From Armatimonadota bacterium (GTDB lineage Bacteria; Armatimonadota; JAAZEB01), in assembly GCA_012512505.1 (NCBI GenBank), contig JAAZEB010000152.1, positions 1 through 32,119 of the forward strand: 32,119 bases of DNA, read 5' to 3'. The notes beneath the pieces were generated by a model that ran no database searches, was not told where the DNA came from, and worked only from the letters and a program-made list of their open reading frames with translations. The translations under genes were made by a program, and so were the position numbers. Shown here in pieces: positions 25,365-32,119 of this stretch. Within the stretch, counting starts at the first letter, position 1, and each line of letters starts with the position of its first letter.

Positions 25365-25508
25365 CGGACCCTCGTCAGGGCACTGGAGTACTCCGGCACA
25401 CCGGAAGCGATCCCGGTGCCGGCACCGCTCCTGAAGCACGCAGAGCCGGCGGTTCGCTACAATGCGCGAGTGGCCGTAAAAGCGCTTGGCAAGCAGATAG
25501 ACACATGA
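25365..25508 (+). pseudogene. C-terminal remnant of a HEAT-repeat protein
   Basis: About 47 codons read RTLVRALEYSGTPEAI, then PVPAPLLKHAEPAVRYNARV and AVKALGKQIDT. This follows the HEAT/PBS-lyase repeat pattern (aLeyLgdpeAip.L...L.h.epaVR..Aa.ALg). The frame stays open upstream but there it only translates class B repeat DNA, and no start codon with a ribosome-binding site is present at the junction. The stop TGA overlaps the next gene's start as ATGA (25505-25508), an arrangement typical of two translated, coupled genes. The simplest reading is that a HEAT-repeat gene once stood here and lost its 5' part where the repeats now lie. A short functional protein started from a non-ATG codon cannot be excluded. 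Confidence 0.55.
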
Positions 25509-26848
25509 TGAGCGATACCTTTGAGCCGAAGATTGTGGCGTTTGTGTGCAACTGGTGTACCTACACCGGGGCCGACCTGGCGGGCACCAGCCGGATGCAG
25601 TACCCGGCCAACGTGCGCATCATCAAGCTGCCCTGCACCGGGCGGATCAGCCCGCTCTTCATCATGAAGGCGCTGGAGCAGGGTGCTGACGGTGTGCTCG
25701 TCTCCGGCTGCCATCCGGGCGACTGCCACTACACCGCCGGCAACTACCACGCGCGCCGCAAGTACACCATCTTCCGCGAGATGCTTCACTTCCTGGGCGT
25801 TGAGCCGGAGCGCCTCTTCTTCTCCTGGGTCTCCGCCGCCGAGGGGCGCAAGTGGGCCGATCTGGTCGCCGAGGTCACCGACACGGTGCGCCGCCTGGGC
25901 CCCCGCCGCAGCGCCTGGGGTGAGCCGGTAGAGGGCATTGCCGCACCACGTCTGTCGGCCAACCCGGTCCCCTTCGAAGCGCCGGCCGGCACGTTCGCGG
26001 CCCAGGCCGAGGCGATGCGGGAGAAGGCCAAAGCACTCCTGGCCGGCGGCGAAGTGGGCACGGTGATCGGCTACGAGCAGGGCACGCTGCCGGGCACGGC
26101 GCGGCCGGCGTTCGTCTCCACGCCCGAGGAGGTCGACCGGCTGGTCTGGAACGAGCACTGCCACCAGAACCTGGCGGTCTACGCGGCCCGCAAGCCGGCC
26201 AAGCCGGGCAAGGTGGCCCTGGTGGTGAAGCCGTGCGACGAGCGGAGTCTCGTCGGGCTGCTTCAGGAGAACCGCCTCGCTCGTGAGGACGTGGTGCTGA
26301 TCGGGATGGCCTGCCACGGGGTACAGAGCGAGGGTGCCCTCGCGCCCCGGTGCGCCGCCTGCCAGACGCGCACGCCAGCGCTCGCCGACCCGGTGATTGG
26401 GGAGGCGACGCCGCCCACCGCCACGGCCGACCCAAGGCTGGAGCAGATTGCGCGCATCGAGCAGATGGCGCCGGCGGAGCGCTGGAACTTCTGGCAGGGG
26501 CACTTCTCGCGCTGCCTGAAGTGCTACGCCTGCCGCGCAGCCTGCTCGCTTTGCACCTGCGAGCGCTGCCTGGCGGAGAAGGCGCAGCCGCGCTGGATCC
26601 CGGCGCCGCCGGACGGGGCGGGCAACCTCTCGTGGCACGCGGTGCGCGCCTGGCACCTCGCCGGCCGCTGTGTCGACTGCGGCGCCTGCTCGGCGGCGTG
26701 CCCGGCCGACATCCCGCTCTACCTGCTCAACCTGAAGCTGGCGCAGGTGGTGAAGGACGCCTTTGACTACGAAGCCGGGCGCGACCCGGCGGCGGCGCCC
26801 CCCCTCACCACCTACCGCGAGGACGATGCACAGGAGTTCATCCGCTGA
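25505..26848 (+). CDS. FlxD-FlxC-like fusion: MvhD-type delta subunit plus 4Fe-4S protein
   Basis: A 447-residue fusion. Residues 8-140 are an MvhD/FlxD domain with Cys15-Cys18, Cys44, Cys69 and Cys74 (FVCNWCTYTGADLAG; LPCTGRISP; SGCHPGDCHYTAGN), which holds a [2Fe-2S] cluster and docks on HdrA. Residues 175-320 (KPCDERSLVGLLQE, GMACHGV) resemble FrhB-like/FlxC proteins. Residues 337-355 contain a dense CLKCYACRAACSLCTCERC motif, and 389-399 (CVDCGACSAAC) a second ferredoxin-type cluster. FlxC and FlxD are described as separate proteins in Desulfovibrio-type loci; here they form one chain. No clear ribosome-binding site precedes the ATG, consistent with coupling to the overlapping HEAT-like frame. 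The protein should link the NAD(P)H-oxidising module to HdrA. Confidence 0.85.
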   Translation: MMSDTFEPKIVAFVCNWCTYTGADLAGTSRMQYPANVRIIKLPCTGRISPLFIMKALEQGADGVLVSGCHPGDCHYTAGNYHARRKYTIFREMLHFLGVEPERLFFSWVSAAEGRKWADLVAEVTDTVRRLGPRRSAWGEPVEGIAAPRLSANPVPFEAPAGTFAAQAEAMREKAKALLAGGEVGTVIGYEQGTLPGTARPAFVSTPEEVDRLVWNEHCHQNLAVYAARKPAKPGKVALVVKPCDERSLVGLLQENRLAREDVVLIGMACHGVQSEGALAPRCAACQTRTPALADPVIGEATPPTATADPRLEQIARIEQMAPAERWNFWQGHFSRCLKCYACRAACSLCTCERCLAEKAQPRWIPAPPDGAGNLSWHAVRAWHLAGRCVDCGACSAACPADIPLYLLNLKLAQVVKDAFDYEAGRDPAAAPPLTTYREDDAQEFIR

Positions 26849-27888
26849 TGGCCAAGGCACTGCGAACCGAAGCGCTTCTCGATTTCCTACGGGCGGTCCA
26901 GCAAGACGCCCGACGCCTCGTTGCTCCGGTGGAGGAGGATGGGCTGCGCCTCTTCCGCGCGGTAGACCGCGTCGAGGAGATCACCCTGGCCGAGGGGAAC
27001 ACCCGCTGGTCGTTCAAGGAGGTCCTTTTCCCGCGGTCGGAGGCGCTCTTCCACTACCGGCTCTCAGGCGGGTCGGTGGCGCTTCAGGAGCCGGACCAGC
27101 CGGAGGGCGAGACGGTCGTCTTCGGCGCCCGCCCGTGTGATGCCGCCGGCCTCGCCGTGCTAGACGCCGTCTTCGCCCCTAACGGACGCCCGGATCCCGA
27201 CCAGGCGCCGGAGCACGAGGACCCGTTCTACCGCCGCCGCCGCGCCCAGACCACGATCATCGGCCTCGCCTGCCTTGAACCAGGGCCGGCCTGCTTCTGC
27301 ACCGCCGTCGGCCTCTCTCCCACCGGCACCGCCGGCAGTGATCTGCTGCTGACGCCGCTGCCGGACCAGGGGGTGTTCCTGGCCGAGGCGGTCACCGAGA
27401 AGGGCGAGCGCCTCCTCGCGGCCCACGCGCACCTCTTTACGGATACAGACGACACGAAGGAGCAGGCAACACGGGCCGCCGAAGGGCGCATCCAGCGGAC
27501 GGCCCTCTCGGGAGTGGGGGGGCCACTCGCCACCCTTTTCGAGGCGCCGCCGTGGGAGGAGCTGGCGGCGAGGTGCCTTGGCTGCGGGGCGTGCGCCTTC
27601 GTCTGTCCCACCTGCCACTGCTTCGACATCGTGGACGAGGGGAACGCCGCCGGGGGCAGCCGCTGCAAGTTCTGGGATTCGTGCGGGTTTGCGCTGTTCA
27701 CGGCGCATACCTCGGGGCACAACCCCCGCGCCACCCAGCCGGCGCGCTTCCGCCAGCGGGTGCTCCACAAGTTCCGCTATCTGCCGGAGCGCTTCGGCGT
27801 GCAGGGGTGTGTCGGCTGCGGGCGCTGCATCGCCACCTGCCCGGTGAACATGGACATCCAAGAGGTGGTGGCGAAGGTGACCGGGTGA
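26848..27888 (+). CDS. FlxB/HyhB/AsrA-like 4Fe-4S electron-transfer protein
   Basis: A 346-residue iron-sulfur protein of the family that includes sulfhydrogenase beta subunits, AsrA of anaerobic sulfite reductase and FlxB. The start overlaps the previous stop as TGATG. Residues 90-150 carry GARPCDAAGLAVLDAVF and GLACLEPGPACFC, both usual in the family. Clusters are bound by Cys243-246-249-253, with Cys256 and Cys258 (CLGCGACAFVCPTCHC), and by Cys321-324-327-331 (CVGCGRCIATCPVNMDI). KFWDSCGFALFTAHTSGHNP lies between them as in AsrA/HyhB. The role is electron transfer between the FlxA-like flavoprotein and the FlxDC fusion. The next gene starts 45 bases after the stop. Confidence 0.88.
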   Translation: MAKALRTEALLDFLRAVQQDARRLVAPVEEDGLRLFRAVDRVEEITLAEGNTRWSFKEVLFPRSEALFHYRLSGGSVALQEPDQPEGETVVFGARPCDAAGLAVLDAVFAPNGRPDPDQAPEHEDPFYRRRRAQTTIIGLACLEPGPACFCTAVGLSPTGTAGSDLLLTPLPDQGVFLAEAVTEKGERLLAAHAHLFTDTDDTKEQATRAAEGRIQRTALSGVGGPLATLFEAPPWEELAARCLGCGACAFVCPTCHCFDIVDEGNAAGGSRCKFWDSCGFALFTAHTSGHNPRATQPARFRQRVLHKFRYLPERFGVQGCVGCGRCIATCPVNMDIQEVVAKVTG

Positions 27889-27933
27889 CAGGCCCCGGGG
27901 TCTGCTCTCCCGCTACTCTGACCTGAGAGTGCT

Positions 27934-28773
27934 ATGGCAAACGTATATCTGCCTTACTTGATGACCGTGGCCGCGGTGCGTGACGAGACGCCGGACGTGC
28001 GGACGCTGCGCCTGGAGTTCCAGGACGAGAGCATCCGCGAGGGGTTCCGCTTCCGGGCGGGGCAGTTTGGGCTCTACTCGGTGTTTGGCCAGGGAGAGTG
28101 CGTCTTCTGCATCGCCAGCCCAGACACGCGCCCCGGGGCCATCGAGTGCAGCTTCAGCTACCGCTGGGGCGGCAAGGTCACCAGCGCCCTCTCGCGGCTC
28201 ACCGTGGGCGACACGATGGGTTTCCGCGGGCCCTATGGCAACTGGTTCCCGCTGGACGCGATGCGGGGCAAGAACCTGGTCTTCATCGGTGGCGGCATCG
28301 GCATGGCCCCCATCCGCTCCATCTTCGAGACGGCGCTAGACCAGCGGGCGGAGTTCGGCGACATCCTCCTGCTCAACGGCGCCCGCAGCGTCTCCGACCT
28401 GGTCTACAAGGCCGAAACCGAGGCTTGGATCGCCCGCGACGACATCACCTGCGTGAAGACGGTGGACCCGGGCGGCGAGACGCCGGAGTGGGATGGCAAG
28501 GTGGGGCTCATCCCCAAAGTGCTGGAAGAGTTGGCCCCCAGCGCCACCAACGCGCTGGCGCTGGTGTGCGGCCCGCCGATCATGATCAAGTTCGCCCTGG
28601 AGTCGCTGGCGAAGCTTGGGTTCGGCAAAGAGCAGATCTACACCACCCTGGAGAACCGGATGAAGTGCGGCAGCGGGCAGTGCGGGCGCGGCAACATCGG
28701 CGGCTGCTACGTCTGCAAAGACGGCCCTGTCTTCAGCGCCGCCGAGCTAGAGCAGCTCCCGCCGGAGTTTTAG
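27934..28773 (+). CDS. FlxA-like FAD/NAD(P)H oxidoreductase subunit
   Basis: A 279-residue ferredoxin-reductase-fold protein of the sulfhydrogenase-gamma/AsrB/FlxA group, the predicted NAD(P)H entry point. FAD binding is shown by FRFRAGQFGLYSVFGQGE (38-55). The nucleotide-binding glycines are in FIGGGIGMAPIRSIFETAL (117-135), and VCGPPIMIKF is the usual C-terminal strand. The C-terminal cluster region should read C-x4-C-x2-C-x-n-C. It shows Cys245, Cys250, then Gly253 where Cys is expected, a non-canonical Cys258, and Cys261 (MKCGSGQCGRGNIGGCYVCK). It is the last gene of the operon. A weak purine-rich site (GAGAG) precedes the ATG. Class B cluster 3 follows six bases after the stop. Confidence 0.9.
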   Translation: MANVYLPYLMTVAAVRDETPDVRTLRLEFQDESIREGFRFRAGQFGLYSVFGQGECVFCIASPDTRPGAIECSFSYRWGGKVTSALSRLTVGDTMGFRGPYGNWFPLDAMRGKNLVFIGGGIGMAPIRSIFETALDQRAEFGDILLLNGARSVSDLVYKAETEAWIARDDITCVKTVDPGGETPEWDGKVGLIPKVLEELAPSATNALALVCGPPIMIKFALESLAKLGFGKEQIYTTLENRMKCGSGQCGRGNIGGCYVCKDGPVFSAAELEQLPPEF

Positions 28774-28779
28774 AGCCCC

Positions 28780-28985
28780 CCGGCAACTGGTCGGAGTACC
28801 CGAGCCATCGGGCTTCACACTGGAAGAAGCCGCATTGCTGCGGCACTCCGCGGCTCTCTCAGGCAACTGGCCGGAGTGCCCGAGCCGTCGGGCATCGGCA
28901 GTCTCCGCGGCTCTCTCAGGCAACTGGTCGGAGTATCCGAGCCATCGGGCTTCACACTGGAAAAAGCCGCATTGCTGCGGCGCCC
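28780..28985 (+). repeat. Class B repeat cluster 3, the most complete copy
   Basis: Roughly three units of about 60-80 bases. GGCAACTGGTCGGAGT or a variant starts at 28782, 28862 and 28919. It is followed by CCCGAGCCATCGGG or a variant, then in the first and third unit by TTCACACTGG and GCCGCATTGCTGCGGC (28829-28844 and 28967-28982). Units are joined by CTCCGCGGCTCTCTCAGG. The middle unit is shortened and lacks the GCCGCA hairpin. The cluster fills most of the 299-base gap between the FlxA-like gene and the converging DUF1080 gene. Confidence 0.9.
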
Positions 28986-29008
28986 CATGGAAGGCGGGGT
29001 GCCTCCAC

Positions 29009-29030
29009 GGGGCGCCGTAAACGACGCCCC
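29009..29030. terminator. Hairpin between convergent FlxA-like and DUF1080 genes
   Basis: GGGGCG (29009-29014) pairs with CGCCCC (29025-29030), and inside it CGT-AA-ACG continues the stem after one mismatch. It lies between converging genes, so it may stop transcripts from both. No T-run. Confidence 0.45.
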
Positions 29031-29072
29031 TGACCCTAGGGACAAGCGCCCTGAAGGACGCTCCAGAGCTGG

Positions 29073-30548
29073 CTACTGCTTCCGCGTTGGCAGCGGGATC
29101 AGCCGGATGTTGCGGAACTCCATCGCGCTGCCCTCCGACTGCAGGCAGATCTTGCCGGGTACCTCCTCGCACCCGGTGGCCCAGTTCTGCAGCACGCCGT
29201 TCACCCGAACGATCAGCTCGCCACCGTCGAGGATGATGTCGTAGGTGTTCCACTCGCCAAGCGGGCGCTCGCTCGATTCGCACAGCTTCACCGTGCGTCG
29301 GCCCTCCGTGCGCGCTGGGTCCGTCGTCATTGTGAAGTCGTCGATGTTCCACAAGTCGCCGACGCTGCCGGCCTGCCCCTGGCACTCCACGCTCTTGGGC
29401 CACACCTTGTCGGGGCCAGTCATCCGCAGCAGCACCCCGCCATTGCCGGGCGCCAGGTGGCGGAACTCCAGGTGCAGGATGAAGTTGGTGTAGTCCGCCG
29501 TGGTGCGGATGTAGCCGGTGGGCTGCCCCTGGGTGGCGAGCACGCCGTCCTTCACTGACCAGCCGGCCTCCACCCCGTCGGCAGAGAAGGTCCACCCAGT
29601 GAAGTCCTTGCCGTTGAAGAGCGACACCGCGCCGGTCTCCGCGGGCGTCTGGTCGACCAGTTGGGCGGCGAAGCGGTCGAAAGCGGCAACGCACTGGCCC
29701 ACTTCCTGAACCAGTTGCGGCGAGTGGTGCTCGTACTCGATGGAGAAGGTGCCGGTGAAGCCCTGGCGACGCACCTCGGCGAGGAGGGCGCGCGTGTCGC
29801 CCGCGCCGGTGCCCCAGGGCACGTCGTGGGCTTCGTTCTTGCCAAACTCGGTCAGGTCCTTAAAGTGTAAGGTGATGATGCGACCCTCGAGCTTGCGCAA
29901 GGCCTCCAGCGGGTTGACGCCGCTGCGCATCCAGTGGCCGGTGTCGGCGCAGGCGCCGATGCGCCGCGAGCGGCCGCGGCAGGCTTCCAGCACCGTATCC
30001 GGGTTCCAGTAGTGCGACGGCTTCGGGTGGTTGTGGATCGCCACGTTGATCCCATACTCGCCGCACAGCTTGTCGATCACGTCGAAGGCGTCCGGCGCCG
30101 GCTCCGAGCAGATCGTCTCAATCCCCAGGTCCTTGGCAAACTCGAAGACCCGGCGTGATGCCGCCTCGTCCTTGCTGAGGCCGGTCACCCCGAAGTTGAC
30201 CGCGGCCACGCCCGCCTGGCGCAGTTTCGCCTTGAGGAGGTCGCGGTCTTCCTTGCTCATCCCCTCGCCCACCGGCACGTCGCGCTCCGGGCTCAGCCGC
30301 TGGCCGGGGAAGAACTCGATCACCTTCAGCCCCAGCGCCTGCGCCTGGTCGATCGCCTCGAAGGCGGTGAGGTTGTTGAAGGTCCAGGCCTGCAGCCCCA
30401 GCCGCCAGCCAAGGCGTGCCGATGCCGAGTCGTCCCGCGCCGCCACCGCCGCGCGTGCCGGCCCCGTTCCCAGCAGAACCGTCAGCAGGCCGGCCGCCAG
30501 CATCCACGTGCCGCGGCGCCGGCCGCACCCCTTCGCGTTGCTCCCCAT
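29073..30548 (-). CDS. Exported sugar-isomerase-like TIM barrel fused to a DUF1080 domain
   Basis: A 491-residue exported fusion. Residues 1-34 form a signal peptide with arginines (GRRRGT) before a hydrophobic core, possibly Tat-like. Residues 46-310 are a xylose-isomerase-like/AP-endonuclease-2 TIM barrel (LGLQAWTFNNLTAFEAIDQA; LKVIEFFPGQ; VAIHNHPKPSHYW; CADTGHWMRSGVNPL; ITLHFKDL; FSIEYEHH), with several likely metal ligands. Residues 318-491 are a DUF1080 (3-keto-disaccharide-hydrolase-like, LamG-related) domain (SLFNGKDFTGWTF; GWSVKDGVLATQG; WNTYDIILDGGELIVRVNG; MEFRNIRLIPL). A role in 3-keto-sugar or glycoside breakdown outside the cytoplasm is plausible. AGGAG eight bases before the ATG at 30548 fixes the start. 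It is divergent from the GH16 gene; no gene is seen in the 251-base gap. Confidence 0.88.
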   Translation of the reverse strand: MGSNAKGCGRRRGTWMLAAGLLTVLLGTGPARAAVAARDDSASARLGWRLGLQAWTFNNLTAFEAIDQAQALGLKVIEFFPGQRLSPERDVPVGEGMSKEDRDLLKAKLRQAGVAAVNFGVTGLSKDEAASRRVFEFAKDLGIETICSEPAPDAFDVIDKLCGEYGINVAIHNHPKPSHYWNPDTVLEACRGRSRRIGACADTGHWMRSGVNPLEALRKLEGRIITLHFKDLTEFGKNEAHDVPWGTGAGDTRALLAEVRRQGFTGTFSIEYEHHSPQLVQEVGQCVAAFDRFAAQLVDQTPAETGAVSLFNGKDFTGWTFSADGVEAGWSVKDGVLATQGQPTGYIRTTADYTNFILHLEFRHLAPGNGGVLLRMTGPDKVWPKSVECQGQAGSVGDLWNIDDFTMTTDPARTEGRRTVKLCESSERPLGEWNTYDIILDGGELIVRVNGVLQNWATGCEEVPGKICLQSEGSAMEFRNIRLIPLPTRKQ

Positions 30549-30799
30549 GATCGCTGCTCCTCTCCACCTCCAGGCAGGCGCGGCGGCTGCCGCCCCCGCC
30601 GGCGTCTCCTCGTAGTTCGGCAAAGCATCGCTCGATTCCCGCCCGCTGGGCCGGGGGCAGCAGGATCTACGCCCCGCCGCTGCCAACTGCAGGATAGGGC
30701 CCGCGGCCGGGGCGCCGGCAGATCCCCTGTCGGCACCGAGGGCCGCCCCAAAACGGTCAGTCGCGACCGCCAACCGCGGATCGCGCTGGGGAGGGAAGC

Positions 30800-31606
30800 A
30801 TGAACGGGATCACTTGGCTGCTGGCGGTGGCAGGCACCGCCGTGCTGGGAGCCGCGGCCGTATGCGGCGCCCTGCCAGAGGGGGCAGACGGGGGGCCCAA
30901 CCTCCCGCCGGCGCCGGAGGGAAAAGCCTGGAAGCTGATCTGGCACGACGAGTTCAACGGCTACGTGCTGGACCCGCGCAAGTGGGAGGTCCCGCCGGAT
31001 GCTCCCCGCCGCGACGGCTGGTGGATGCGCAAGGCGGTGGAGCTAGACGGCCAGGGCCACCTGGTGATCAACACCCTGCACGATGGCACCCGCTACGTGG
31101 ATGGGTGCGTGCGCACGCGCGGCCGGTTCGAGCGCGCCTTCGGCTACTACGTTGTTCGGGCGAAGCTGCAGACGCAGCCGGGGCATTGGCCGGCGTTCTG
31201 GCTCTACAACAGTTGCGTGGGCAACCTCGGCGAGGGCGGGCGCAACGGCGCCGAGATCGACATCTTCGAGAAGCCGTGGCGCGACGAGCGCGTGCAGCAC
31301 GCGCTGCACTGGGATGGCTACGGCAAAGAGCACAAATCGGCCGGGCATGTCTCCAAGGTGCCCGGCGTGATGGAGGGCTGGCACACCTTCGCGCTCTGGT
31401 GGACGCCGGAGGAGTACGTTTTCTACGTGGATGGGCAGGAAACGTGGCGCACGAGTGAGGGAGGCGTCTGCCAGGTGCCGCTTTACCTCAAGCTGAGCGA
31501 CGAGATCGGCGATTGGGCCGGCGACATCAAGGAAGCCCAACTGCCCGACCGCTTCCTGGTCGACTACGTGCGCGTCTACGATCTGGTCGACCGGCAGCCG
31601 CGCTAG
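30800..31606 (+). CDS. Secreted glycoside hydrolase family 16-like protein
   Basis: A 268-residue GH16-fold protein. The N-terminal hydrophobic segment (about 5-23) is an export signal. The catalytic motif ExDxxE is present as Glu152, Asp154 and Glu157 in NGAEIDIFEKPW: Glu152 is the expected nucleophile and Glu157 the acid/base. WKLIWHDEFNGYVLDPRKWE is the standard opening of GH16 enzymes, HWPAFWLYN lines the cleft, and FLVDYVRVYD is the usual last strand. GH16 members cleave beta-1,3/1,4-glucans, agarose, carrageenan or xyloglucan; which of these applies here is not clear. GGGGAGGGA lies a few bases upstream of the ATG. The gene stands apart from its neighbours and is likely transcribed alone. 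Confidence 0.9.
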   Translation: MNGITWLLAVAGTAVLGAAAVCGALPEGADGGPNLPPAPEGKAWKLIWHDEFNGYVLDPRKWEVPPDAPRRDGWWMRKAVELDGQGHLVINTLHDGTRYVDGCVRTRGRFERAFGYYVVRAKLQTQPGHWPAFWLYNSCVGNLGEGGRNGAEIDIFEKPWRDERVQHALHWDGYGKEHKSAGHVSKVPGVMEGWHTFALWWTPEEYVFYVDGQETWRTSEGGVCQVPLYLKLSDEIGDWAGDIKEAQLPDRFLVDYVRVYDLVDRQPR

Positions 31607-31711
31607 CGCCTGCCGTCCGCTTCCGCCTACGGTGGATAGCCTCCTCGTCGGAGCCAGCTCCAATACCGGGCAGGCCCTGGTAGAGGAGGGGTCTCCCGGT
31701 CTGCGGGGGCC

Positions 31712-31740
31712 TTGACGGGGGCGCCGGGAGGGTGCATAAT
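31712..31740 (+). promoter_or_regulatory. Sigma-70-type promoter of the terminal exported-protein gene
   Basis: TTGACG (31712-31717) and CATAAT (31735-31740) are separated by 17 bases, and each matches consensus at five of six positions. The start codon is 58 bases beyond the -10 element. This is one of the best promoter matches in the window. Confidence 0.7.
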
Positions 31741-31798
31741 AGCATGGCCCTGCCTTGGACCAGCGGCAGGACCACCCTGCAGCAGGGAAGGAGATCCC

Positions 31799-32119
31799 AT
31801 GAAGCGCATACTGATCGCGGCAGCGCTGACGCTAACCGCCCTGACCACGGCCATGGCGGCAGAGGACCAGGCCTACCTCGGCCTCTTCGTCGAGACAAAG
31901 GTGATGAAGATGGCGGGGATGCCCGCCATGCCGGAGCTGCCCGCCGGCGTAGATCTATCCCAGGTTCCGGGGCTGGCCAACCTAATGGGGATGGGAGCGC
32001 CCCAGCGCGCCCTCACCGTGCGGCTGTGGTCGCCTGGGCTGGCACCCAAAGAAGCCACGGCGCACCTGCTCGTGCCGGCCGGCCTGAAGCAGGGCGAACG
32101 CCTGGACCTGGAGCTGTAC
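31799..32119 (+). CDS. Exported protein of unknown function, 5' part only
   Basis: The first 107 codons of a gene that runs past the window. AAGGAGA five bases before the ATG and a strong promoter upstream support it. MKRILIAAALTLTALTTAMA is a good signal peptide with cleavage expected before AEDQ. The mature part begins AYLGLFVETKVMK and has a Met/Pro/Gly-rich stretch (MAGMPAMPELPAG, then LANLMGMGAP). It continues with beta-strand-like sequence (ALTVRLWSPGL; ATAHLLVPAGLKQGERLDLE). I do not recognise a family. The Met-rich segment could be a flexible linker or bind soft metals, but nothing seen distinguishes these. Confidence 0.75.
   Translation, partial: MKRILIAAALTLTALTTAMAAEDQAYLGLFVETKVMKMAGMPAMPELPAGVDLSQVPGLANLMGMGAPQRALTVRLWSPGLAPKEATAHLLVPAGLKQGERLDLELY

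Overview
The window is a high-GC (well over 60% by eye) bacterial chromosome segment. The best taxonomic marker is the prepilin-like protein at 20538-21203: its N-terminus ([16 protein letters not shown] followed by [16 protein letters not shown] and a YAQDYDE motif) is the form typical of Armatimonadota (formerly Armatimonadetes). The carbohydrate-active and DUF-rich secreted proteins, the URO-D paralogues and the GatCAB amidotransferase fit that assignment. It is an inference from signature sequences, not a phylogeny. No rRNA, tRNA, CRISPR, transposase or phage gene was seen.

Layout. 1-3402: gatC (3' end), gatA and gatB, the complete tail of the tRNA-dependent amidotransferase locus. 3520-4635: a CaCA-family Na+/Ca2+ antiporter, convergent with a six-bladed kelch propeller gene (4644-5618, minus). 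5655-5860: a cluster of GC-rich palindromic repeats (class A). 6021-10010: a FAH-family enzyme and a large secreted DUF4838/jelly-roll/CBM protein whose N-terminus carries an in-frame array of class A repeats. 10144-10861: an MNT/HEPN pair. 10881-13219: two URO-D-family proteins, the second also carrying an in-frame class A array. 13284-16148: a secreted AXE1-type esterase (minus) divergent from an amidohydrolase. 16295-17438: two exported proteins (minus) sharing a homologous C-terminal domain. 17708-19924: a secreted WbsX/GH99-like plus LamG protein. 20367-21203: a PhoB-box-like promoter and the pilin-like gene. 21204-21721: a strongly structured non-coding stretch with a good promoter. 21722-28773: hdrC-hdrB-hdrA, a HEAT-repeat remnant, then FlxD-FlxC fusion, FlxB-like and FlxA-like genes. 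29073-30548 (minus): a sugar-isomerase-like barrel fused to a DUF1080 domain. 30800-31606: a GH16 hydrolase. 31799-end: the start of an exported protein behind a strong sigma-70-type promoter.

How the genes work together. Two themes stand out. One is polysaccharide handling outside the cell (DUF4838, AXE1 esterase, WbsX-LamG, DUF1080 fusion, GH16). The other is an NAD(P)H-linked heterodisulfide-reductase module (HdrABC plus Flx-like proteins), a predicted soluble flavin-based electron-bifurcating complex of the kind described as FlxABCD-HdrABC in anaerobes. Here the delta subunit is fused to FlxC, and one cluster ligand in the FlxA-like subunit is displaced.

The most unusual non-coding content is two repeat families. 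Class A is a C6/G6 palindrome found three times as clusters. Inside genes its period is a multiple of three (42 bp and 45 bp), but between genes it is not (40, 36, 41). Class B has units of about 80 bp with two small hairpins. It occurs in three clusters in both orientations, and one of them lies inside the hdr/flx operon directly against the HEAT-repeat remnant.
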